Translations under genes and position numbers: made by a program
The notes under the pieces: model-generated
Told to the model about the DNA's origin: nothing
Database searches by the model: none
The model's input: only the letters and a program-made list of their open reading frames with translations
Shown here: positions 31,801 through 36,491 of the stretch, in pieces
Numbering within the stretch: position 1 is the stretch's first letter
Layout: each line of letters begins with the position of its first letter
Assembly (NCBI GenBank): GCA_028694105.1
Contig: JAQUUC010000037.1
Location: 1-36,491 of the forward strand
Direction: 5' to 3'
DNA from: Hespellia sp.
Lineage (GTDB): Bacteria; Bacillota; Clostridia; Lachnospirales; Lachnospiraceae
DNA length: 36,491 bases

Positions 31801-33236
31801 ATAATGGCTGGTCAGATTTCACAGATGTGCAGACTCTGTATGCGGGCTATGTCTCTGACTGCTTTGCAAATGGAAATGCCGCGGTTTACGGTGAAATGGA
31901 TTCTGGTAATTACGATCTTGTGAAAGGGTTCATTCATTCGGCGGAGGCATTTGCGCTGAATGCAAAAACAACAGAAATCTCTGCGTATGCATTTGCTGGC
32001 TGCGAAGCACTTACGGCAATTTCGAATCCGGATTATGTCGTGCTGCATAAAATCGGAGAGCATGCTTTTGAAAATTGCACCTCCCTGAGAGGGGTGACAC
32101 TGGGATACAATTGTTATCATTATGATGAATTTTTTAATCCGTATCCGTTAGAGATTGGGGCAGGAGCCTTTAAAAACTGTCCGAGTCTGGTCTCGCTGGA
32201 GGACATGGGAGAATATTATAGTGGAAGCACAGCGATTCCTTTGGGAATCGAAGAAATTCCGGACGCATGTTTTGAAAATGATACCTCGCTGGAGGTTCTG
32301 CAGATTTCGGACGCTGTTACCTCACTCGGGAAAGCATCGTTTAAAGGCTGTTCCGGGCTGAGAGAAATTGATTCGAAATATCCGGGATCGTGGGGGTATG
32401 ATGGTTATGTACTTCCATACGGCGTTTCCGAAATACCAAACGAGTGCTTTGCCGGCTGCACTTCGCTTAAAACGCTGGAATTTCCGGCAAGTATTCAGTC
32501 GGTACAGTCGGAAGCATTTGCGGACAGTGGACTTGAAATTATTTCATTCCAGAAAGGGACACAGCCAACGGAAAGCACATATGCAAGCGACTGCTTCCTT
32601 CGCTGCGCTGGAATCCATGATTTTGGCATCAATAATATATTTGATTTTGAATTATTTACAGTGATTCTGGAAAATGCGAATGCAAGACTTGACTGTCTGA
32701 CCATTGGAACTGAGTTCAATGAGCCAACACTGAGCACAGAGGAGATAAGTATGTTTTCCGGAGTTACGGAAATTGATTTTTGCGGTGTGGCAGGTACGTT
32801 TACCGGTTCGCTGAAAGACTGGGAAAATCTGGAAACATTTGTGGGTACCGGAGCTCAAAATTATGGAGGCATGGCTGCGATAGACACGCTGGATGATGAG
32901 CTGTTTGCAGGCTGCCAAGCCCTGACTACGGTTGATCTGGGAGATGTAAAACGTGTTGGAAACAGATGCTTTGCAGAGTGTCCGATGCTGAGTACGCTTC
33001 ATCTGTATAGTCAGAATGGGGAAGAGATTGCACTTGCGAACGATTGGATTGAGGGATGCTCTCCGGATATGATTGTTCTTATAAATGGAACAGAGTACGG
33101 GGCAGAAGAAGAGATACAACCCGAACCCGCCGAGCTTCCGGCGGGTGGGGTGGAAAATAATTCATCAGAAACGGCTGCGGAGAATCTAAATACTCATGAA
33201 TCCCAAAGCACTGGCGATCGAGCTGAGCAGGATTAA
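28878..33236 (+). CDS. Giant BspA-type leucine-rich-repeat surface protein, N-terminally anchored
   Basis: 1452 aa. A membrane helix at about 11-32 (KVLITVCAVCAVCFIAVIAV) has no clear cleavage site, so it is likely a signal anchor. An acidic, Asn-rich linker leads to a Gly/Asn/Thr spacer (about 115-175, repeating G-N-G and G-E-G-G-N). An Ig-like strand-rich part (about 200-310) follows, then BspA/LRR_5 repeats scattered from about 460 to 1400, with units such as ANAFAGCSQIQAIGLSESV, FENCTSLRGVTL, FKGCSGLREI and FAGCTSLKTLEFPASI. No LPxTG, SLH or choline-binding end is seen. BspA-type repeats often bind host matrix or other cells. The last 51 nt overlap the convergent transporter gene. AGGAG precedes the ATG. 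Confidence 0.92.
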   Translation: MKSFWEMHGKKVLITVCAVCAVCFIAVIAVNTQKLKSAFNPDAYTDHNENKNNSIDYDSSVFGSDQSKEEDGLEMDQQAKDDYKLDDGQNQNILDRQKNQQGLTVADGNSDGTGRGDGSSTGIVNDGTGTVINGNGGSTTGNGNGSGNGTGNGSGGTGEGGNGEGGNGETGETTKPDPDADKYGTNYNAPEVIVSDYPNQEADDKNGVTVVSLTVTGGDLLQHFYEGEAPRSAEMENYITVEARMSDGSIRKNLKYQPNETTGGDYTVQWESDAFHSSNGYPKVGEETGQYTATLSYRGASIELPYDIVTWQVTLTDFQEDFSQDTEGVDGYPSEEYHVSISPENSPVIDLETPLADMYCRIGVRTELNNQKGTKYQYVNQVFSNPNDPMDMAQYCLEYFGGWAEKEDTASVGDRYRMKRPKDSQIIDGVYCVNLYPTWKKYSQNDEFTIALNGGIGWNWSTELIAYSGTSDTLVIPEGVGVVHLSSMSDYAQGKQNTRIKKIVFPESVYDYTFGGIDWVTNFFPNLESFEVARDNQNYLDIDGVLYNKTGEMLLCVPPAKTSIAKWSKTVKIISSSSFQNVHMKEVTLPATVNSCVSYGLLNAEIGTLTFEYAGDIEIGEGAFGSELTDQAGNAKLGVKKIVFQSGVVCWPAYFQKAPSLFLNLEKEDIAKLGLEIVVPDSEDNSIYLSALEKFQQCIDAYSGDLNAAYKVLQTKKHAEKEYTFQDGFLMTGDGKTLLTASKYMKGSVDVPDGVQKITANAFAGCSQIQAIGLSESVTDVETNAFANMDGLNMLYCKGKTPAVFAQHIFGDGLPPSGIKIYVLDTAYQDYLAVDAENLDLSYGKDTAVAIFETLPTMSEMVADNGNIYYEKGSGAYQVYKVREDLTGLFVPMEGTVEFMDGCFSECTQMEAFMIPDTLEKMGTNLFSVENALRMIISNRSTAPEVDGKTFEGIDYQNIELVLPKKDGVTDQYKNNGWSDFTDVQTLYAGYVSDCFANGNAAVYGEMDSGNYDLVKGFIHSAEAFALNAKTTEISAYAFAGCEALTAISNPDYVVLHKIGEHAFENCTSLRGVTLGYNCYHYDEFFNPYPLEIGAGAFKNCPSLVSLEDMGEYYSGSTAIPLGIEEIPDACFENDTSLEVLQISDAVTSLGKASFKGCSGLREIDSKYPGSWGYDGYVLPYGVSEIPNECFAGCTSLKTLEFPASIQSVQSEAFADSGLEIISFQKGTQPTESTYASDCFLRCAGIHDFGINNIFDFELFTVILENANARLDCLTIGTEFNEPTLSTEEISMFSGVTEIDFCGVAGTFTGSLKDWENLETFVGTGAQNYGGMAAIDTLDDELFAGCQALTTVDLGDVKRVGNRCFAECPMLSTLHLYSQNGEEIALANDWIEGCSPDMIVLINGTEYGAEEEIQPEPAELPAGGVENNSSETAAENLNTHESQSTGDRAEQD
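33125..33146 (-). terminator. GC-rich hairpin inside the LRR gene end, probable terminator of the transporter gene
   Basis: ACCCGCCG (33125-33132) and CGGCGGGT (33139-33146) are exact complements around a 6-nt loop. It is 40 nt past the transporter stop codon on the minus strand, followed by a moderately T-rich stretch. On the plus strand it encodes part of the PEPAELPAGG tail of the LRR protein. Confidence 0.55.
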
Positions 33237-34541
33237 GATAAGGAAAATCGGCGCAATCCATTTAATCATAACAGAGAACATTTTTGCGGCGTTAAATTTC
33301 TCGCCATCCTGTTTTACTTCGTCAATGATAGCCTGAGGTTTAATGATAAATCCAACGAAGAAGCAGGTCAGCAGAGCAACGATTGGCATCAAAACACTAT
33401 TACTGATGAAATCCCATGCATCCAGGATCGACATTCCCAGTGGCTGAATGAAGTCGAGAATTCCAAAACCAAGCGAAGACGGAATCCCGAGAATCAAAGT
33501 GAAGACTAATGTGATGATACAGGTTTTTCTGCGTGGAAGATGGAACTTATCCATAATGATGGATACAACTGTCTCCATCAGTGAAATTGCAGAGGTCAGT
33601 GCGGCGAAGAATACGAGCAGGAAGAAAAAGGTTCCTACAAATGCGCCACCCGGCATACTTGCAAATACTTTTGGCAATGTGATGAACATCAGTCCCGGTC
33701 CGGCACTCATTGCGGACTCATCTCCGCCGGAGAATGCGTATACGGCAGGAATAATCATCATACCTGCAAAAAATGCAATGGCTGTATCGAAGATCTCAAT
33801 CTGTCTGACTGAATCTTCCAGATGGTTTTCTTTCTTCATGTAAGATCCGTACGTAATCATAATACCCATAGCCAATGACATAGAGTAGAACAATTGTCCC
33901 ATGGCAGCAAGAATGGTGGTTGCTGAGAAATCCTCAAGGTTTGGTTTTACATAGTACAAAAATCCGTCAATCGCCCCGTCAATTGTGAGAGAATAGATTG
34001 CAATTCCGATGGTCAGAAGGACTAAAATCGGCATCAGAATTGTACTTACTTTCTCGATGCCCTTCTCTACTCCGAATAATACAACCAGAGCAGTACATCC
34101 CACAAAAATGCAGAACCACAGCAGCGGACCACCCAGACCGCTTATAAACTCAGTGAAGTATGTATCACTGGTTGCAGCATGCATACCGCCGGAGACAAAT
34201 GTGACCAGATATTTTACGACCCACCCACCGATAACACTGTAGTATGGGAAAATAATAATCGGGACAATAGAAGCCAGGATTCCGATAAATCCGAACCGCT
34301 TGTCAAGTGCCTTAAAAGCTCCGATTGCACTGAGTCTTGTCTTTCGTCCAATCGCAATCTCTGCGACCATCAGTGTAAATCCAAATGTGACAGCCAGAAC
34401 TAAGTAGCAGAGTAAAAATGTTCCGCCGCCGTATTTTGCGGCGAGATATGGAAATCGCCAGATGTTGCCAAGTCCAACAGCGGAACCGGCTGCCGCTAAA
34501 ACAAAACCGATCTTACTGCTGAAATTACTACGTTTTTTCAT
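33186..34541 (-). CDS. Sodium-dependent amino-acid-type transporter, NSS/SNF family
   Basis: 451 aa, about 11 membrane helices, the short form usual for bacterial members. The first helix holds the sodium and substrate region GFVLAAAGSAVGLGNIWRFPYLAAKYGGG, which is the family signature, and the sixth has AMGQLFYSMSLAMGIMITYGSY. Likely substrate is an amino acid; the sequence does not say which. GAGGAGG precedes the ATG on the minus strand. It has its own promoter and a structured leader. Its last 51 nt are shared, in antisense, with the end of the LRR gene. Confidence 0.95.
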   Translation of the reverse strand: MKKRSNFSSKIGFVLAAAGSAVGLGNIWRFPYLAAKYGGGTFLLCYLVLAVTFGFTLMVAEIAIGRKTRLSAIGAFKALDKRFGFIGILASIVPIIIFPYYSVIGGWVVKYLVTFVSGGMHAATSDTYFTEFISGLGGPLLWFCIFVGCTALVVLFGVEKGIEKVSTILMPILVLLTIGIAIYSLTIDGAIDGFLYYVKPNLEDFSATTILAAMGQLFYSMSLAMGIMITYGSYMKKENHLEDSVRQIEIFDTAIAFFAGMMIIPAVYAFSGGDESAMSAGPGLMFITLPKVFASMPGGAFVGTFFFLLVFFAALTSAISLMETVVSIIMDKFHLPRRKTCIITLVFTLILGIPSSLGFGILDFIQPLGMSILDAWDFISNSVLMPIVALLTCFFVGFIIKPQAIIDEVKQDGEKFNAAKMFSVMIKWIAPIFLILILLSSIASALGFMSI

Positions 34542-34603
34542 GAAAAAAATCCTCCTCGTTCATTTAGATACATGAGATATTGCGTGTCAGGTCGATGCGA
34601 TCA

Positions 34604-34639
34604 TTTTTAGATGCAAAATTGCAGAGTAAACTCTAAAAA
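34604..34639 (-). repeat. Inverted repeats in the transporter gene leader
   Basis: TTTTTAGA (34604-34611) and TCTAAAAA (34632-34639) are exact complements. A second palindrome, AGAGT with ACTCT (34623-34634), shares bases with the first, so the two RNA hairpins could exclude each other. An operator or an attenuator-type switch are both possible. Confidence 0.5.
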
Positions 34640-34654
34640 TTAATCAATACGATT

Positions 34655-34683
34655 AGTATGCCACGAGGAGGAAAATTTTACAA
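34655..34683 (-). promoter_or_regulatory. Candidate promoter of the NSS transporter gene
   Basis: Minus strand: TTGTAA (34683-34678), 17 nt, CATACT (34660-34655). Four matches in each hexamer. The leader would be about 107 nt and would include the inverted repeats. Confidence 0.5.
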
Positions 34684-34747
34684 GAGGAAAGTATTTTAAA
34701 AGGTTATAATTGTATGATTTGCCGTATTTATTTTGTGAAAGAGTATT

Positions 34748-35596
34748 TTAGTTTGCGTGCGACACAATTGTTGTAGCATAACCGGCACGTTTTAGTCTCC
34801 GTTCCATCGCTGCAGCATCGTTTAGGTCATTGAATGTTCCGACCCGCACCCGGTAGTAGCGGGATCGGTCATCAATGAATGCAGGATAATCCTGTGAGAG
34901 CAGTTCATTCAGCAGACGTTTAGCATATGTTTCATTGCGGAAAGCACCCGTCTGTACGTGGTAGATTTCTGTCTGCGGGTTATCGGGCATATCTGAGCCT
35001 TCCTCCTGCGGGAAATGGTTTTCCGGGTCGAAAATATCGTCCATGTCTGAACTGTTCATGGAATTCAAATTGAGTGTCTCCAAAATACCATTTGCAATCG
35101 CCTGCGCAATGTCCTCAAATCGAGAATCAAAAAGCGCATTATCTGCGTCGTTGTTAATGAAGCCAACTTCCACAAGGACTGCAGGCATCTTGGTTCGTTT
35201 GAGAACGATGAGGTTCGGACGCACCTGTACACCAAGATTGCGGAAACCAATTTCCGCGAGCTGTGCGTTGATGTTTTTGGCCATCACGACCTTAATCCCG
35301 GAATTATCATAGACGAGGCTCTCGACTCCGCTGGCTGTGTTTTCGGTTGGGAAGGAGTTGCGGTGAATCGAGACAAAATAGTCGACACCGGCCTCGTTGG
35401 CTTCGGTTGCCTTCTGAAATGGTGTCTCGTAGATATCGGTGGTTCTTGTGTACTGTACATCAATTCCACTTTCCTGTAAGATTTGTCCAATAGCAAGGAC
35501 GAGATTCAGTGTGTCATCTTTTTCCTGTCTGCCGTGATATACAGCGCCGGGATCGCGGCCCCCGTGTCCGGCGTCAAGCATAATAGAATAAGGCAT
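34748..35596 (-). CDS. CwlC-like N-acetylmuramoyl-L-alanine amidase with SPOR domain, no signal peptide
   Basis: 282 aa. The amidase_3 domain (about 1-175) has the zinc ligands: H in MLDAGHGGRDPGA, E in ATEANEAG, H in VSIHRNSF, and the catalytic glutamate in AVLVEVGFINN. A hydrophilic linker rich in Asp/Ser/Asn leads to a SPOR domain (about 212-280, YHVQTGAFRNETYAKRLLNEL and YYRVRVGTFNDLNDAAAMERRL), which binds denuded glycan. The protein starts directly MPYSIMLDAGHGG, so there is no signal peptide. B. subtilis CwlC has this same design and is made in the mother cell under sigma-K to lyse it. The upstream sigma-K-like promoter agrees. AAAGGAA lies before the ATG. Confidence 0.93.
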   Translation of the reverse strand: MPYSIMLDAGHGGRDPGAVYHGRQEKDDTLNLVLAIGQILQESGIDVQYTRTTDIYETPFQKATEANEAGVDYFVSIHRNSFPTENTASGVESLVYDNSGIKVVMAKNINAQLAEIGFRNLGVQVRPNLIVLKRTKMPAVLVEVGFINNDADNALFDSRFEDIAQAIANGILETLNLNSMNSSDMDDIFDPENHFPQEEGSDMPDNPQTEIYHVQTGAFRNETYAKRLLNELLSQDYPAFIDDRSRYYRVRVGTFNDLNDAAAMERRLKRAGYATTIVSHAN

Positions 35597-35624
35597 AAAA
35601 GTATTCCTTTCATGTTCTTCATAC

Positions 35625-35651
35625 TAAAATATGTGCAGGGGGAGGAAGTGT
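35625..35651 (-). promoter_or_regulatory. Candidate sigma-K-type promoter of the CwlC-like amidase
   Basis: Minus strand: AC (35651-35650), 16 nt, CATATTTTA (35633-35625), which agrees with the sigma-K consensus AC ... CATAnnnTA. The start near 35618 leaves about 20 nt before the ATG at 35596, with the ribosome site inside. No sigma-A match is evident. Confidence 0.55.
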
Positions 35652-35655
35652 GCGA

Positions 35656-35699
35656 AAATAAATAAGCCCACCCTGTAGTGTTGACAGCTACAGGATGGG
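35656..35699 (-). terminator. Terminator of the GNAT gene, overlapping its stop codon
   Basis: Minus strand: CCCATCCTGTAG (35699-35688) pairs with CTACAGGGTGGG (35678-35667) over 12 bp with one T-G pair and a 9-nt loop. It is followed by CTTATTTATTTT. The 5' arm includes the stop codon. Confidence 0.85.
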
Positions 35700-36152
35700 A
35701 AATGCCTTATCTTTCTCCATAACAAAGTTAGTAAGAAAAATACCCTGTCTTTCTACTTTCTGTTTTTTTATGACTTTATATCCTCGTTTTTCAAAAAAAG
35801 GTTTTGCTGTAATAGAAGCGTGTGTTGTAATCTTTCCCTCAACGACTTGTTCCAGTTGATTACAAATAGCCGTTGCAATTCCTTTTCCCTGATAATCCGC
35901 ATGAACAAATAAGCGGTCAAGATAACCGTCTTTATCTATGTCCCCGAAACCTACAATGATTTCGTTATCAATAGCAACTATACTATAATGTTCTTGAAGT
36001 GACTGGTTCCATTTTTCTAAATCTACTTGTCCCGTTGCCCATACATCGAGTTGTCCTTTTGTGTAATCCTTTGCATTGACAATGTGAACAGTATTATAAA
36101 ATAGCTCCGTCACTTCTTTGCAATCTGGTGACTGATACCTTCTTAGTTCCAT
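35688..36152 (-). CDS. GNAT-family N-acetyltransferase
   Basis: 154 aa. The acetyl-CoA loop is in LDRLFVHADYQGKGIATAICNQLE, with the Q-G-K-G-I-A form of the GNAT motif A. The preceding strand DNEIIVGFGDID and the later ITAKPFFEKRGYKVIKKQK complete the fold. The layout is like the YafP/ElaA-type small acetyltransferases; the substrate is not known. GGAGGAA precedes the ATG on the minus strand. The base composition is lower in G+C than in the neighbouring amidase gene. No other gene is in its unit. Confidence 0.9.
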   Translation of the reverse strand: MELRRYQSPDCKEVTELFYNTVHIVNAKDYTKGQLDVWATGQVDLEKWNQSLQEHYSIVAIDNEIIVGFGDIDKDGYLDRLFVHADYQGKGIATAICNQLEQVVEGKITTHASITAKPFFEKRGYKVIKKQKVERQGIFLTNFVMEKDKAFPIL

Positions 36153-36189
36153 TTTTCTATTCCTCCAAATTCAAATCTAATTTGGCGTA

Positions 36190-36218
36190 TTGTTTTGGGA
36201 AAAAGTCTGTGCTAGACT
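36190..36218 (+). promoter_or_regulatory. Candidate promoter of the small toxin-like element
   Basis: TTGTTT (36190-36195), 17 nt, TAGACT (36213-36218). The -10 overlaps a hairpin, AAGTCT with AGACTT (36203-36219), which could be an operator. Confidence 0.4.
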
Positions 36219-36232
36219 TCGTATACGAGCAA

Positions 36233-36244
36233 CCGTATATACGG
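36233..36244. repeat. 12-bp perfect palindrome in the toxin-like leader
   Basis: CCGTATATACGG reads the same on both strands. A related 8-bp palindrome, CGTATACG, is at 36220-36227. They are close together just downstream of the proposed promoter, where repressors often bind. Confidence 0.5.
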
Positions 36245-36252
36245 GGTGGAAG

Positions 36253-36279
36253 CCTCCCAAACTTACCAAAGAGGGGAGG
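36253..36279 (+). promoter_or_regulatory. Stem that masks the toxin ribosome binding site
   Basis: CCTCCC (36253-36258) is the exact complement of GGGAGG (36274-36279), the Shine-Dalgarno sequence in front of the small frame. The loop of 15 nt is reasonable. Sequestration of the ribosome site is a normal control for type I toxin mRNAs. Confidence 0.5.
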
Positions 36280-36287
36280 TGGTGTGA

Positions 36288-36368
36288 CTGGATACTTATG
36301 ATTTACTGACTTTGTTATTTACTGCTGGAATATTACATCATTGTCTGATTAAGTATTTTGCATTTTGA
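36288..36368 (+). pseudogene. Holin-like type I toxin (Hol-Tox type), CTG start or degraded copy
   Basis: The 26-codon frame reads (L)DTYDLLTLLFTAGIL, then HHCLIKYFAF. The first part closely follows holin-like toxins of Firmicutes, which begin M-D-T-Y-x-L-L-x-L-L-(L/F)-x-A-G and form one membrane helix. Here the expected ATG is CTG at 36288-36290, with TGA directly upstream and no other start in phase. GGGAGG is 8 nt ahead, so initiation at CTG is conceivable. After AGIL the protein departs from the usual hydrophobic-then-basic end. It may be a dead copy or a weakly translated toxin. The family call is from memory of a short motif. Confidence 0.45.
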
Positions 36369-36373
36369 ACCAA

Positions 36374-36395
36374 ATCACGCACGCTAATGCGTGAT
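36374..36395. terminator. Hairpin at the end of the toxin-like frame
   Basis: ATCACGCA (36374-36381) and TGCGTGAT (36388-36395) pair exactly around a 6-nt loop. A pyrimidine-rich stretch (CCCTTTCTT) follows on the plus strand. It could end the mRNA or a converging antisense RNA. Confidence 0.5.
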
Positions 36396-36413
36396 AGCCC
36401 TTTCTTATATTTT

Positions 36414-36448
36414 CTCTGTCGGTCTTGCACTGGCAGAGTTTTTATTTT
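36414..36448 (+). terminator. Terminator downstream of the toxin-like element
   Basis: CTCTGTC (36414-36420) pairs with GGCAGAG (36432-36438), one T-G pair, 11-nt loop, then TTTTTATTTT. Nothing else is recognised to the end of the window. Confidence 0.75.
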
Positions 36449-36491
36449 ACAATTATCTCATCTTAGAAAAAGGAAAAACCTTACAAGATGA

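Noticed and set aside
1-36491. tRNA genes, CRISPR repeats, insertion sequences or phage modules.
   Set aside because: No cloverleaf, regularly spaced repeat, transposase or phage structural gene was recognised on either strand.

Overview
The window looks like a chromosomal segment of a spore-forming member of the Clostridia, most probably Lachnospiraceae. That placement is an inference from gene content: a BofA-family protein, a CwlC-like amidase without a signal peptide, a secretin-free Tad pilus locus with a DUF5702 protein and an Flp1-like pilin, a TIGR03905-type TSCPD protein, a DUF6147-like secreted protein, a BspA-type leucine-rich-repeat surface protein, and strong AGGAGG ribosome binding sites throughout. 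There are no rRNA or tRNA genes, no CRISPR array, no insertion sequence and no prophage block.

Layout. 1-2624: the 3' end of a ketopantoate reductase, then Sua5-type threonylcarbamoyl-AMP synthase, upp and a dCMP deaminase, closed by a strong terminator. 2646-2913: bofA behind a sigma-E-like promoter. 2950-11368: a Tad/type IVb pilus operon from one sigma-A promoter: TadZ-like, CpaF ATPase, TadB, an enlarged TadC, Flp pilin, DUF5702 protein, a TadE fused to two Cys/His metal-binding modules, prepilin peptidase, a second TadE/F-like pseudopilin and a DUF6382 protein lacking an FHA domain; most genes overlap or nearly touch. 11401-13025: a lipoprotein with an SH3 core flanked by two pairs of similar beta domains. 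13052-17588: a sensorless histidine kinase (-), a HIT protein, a small sigma factor, murG (-, stop codon directly abutting that of the sigma gene), a DUF4367 membrane protein and a DUF6147-like secreted protein. 17596-17737 is a 142-bp element with 27-bp inverted arms. 17828-19862: TSCPD protein (-), mtnN, and an unrecognised three-helix membrane protein. 19993-21075: a Fic AMP-transferase.

21234-33236: glmM, a hybrid histidine kinase, then a tightly packed MoxR / DUF58 / transglutaminase-like / giant LRR group, with gaps of 79, 41, 3, 12 and 12 nt and no terminator seen. The transglutaminase-like protein has lost its catalytic cysteine and is probably a scaffold or sensor. The LRR protein is tethered by an N-terminal membrane segment, and its reading frame runs through a GC-rich hairpin into the convergent neighbour. 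33186-36152 (all -): a sodium-dependent NSS transporter, a leaderless amidase with a SPOR domain behind a sigma-K-like promoter, and a GNAT acetyltransferase. 36190-36448: a remnant or CTG-start form of a small holin-like type I toxin with its own promoter, a Shine-Dalgarno-masking stem and two hairpins.

What stands out most: the modified Tad components, the MoxR/DUF58/pseudo-transglutaminase/LRR surface group, the long hairpin element at 17.6 kb, and the sporulation-type promoters in front of bofA and the CwlC-like amidase. All family names come from reading motifs by eye; no database search was possible.
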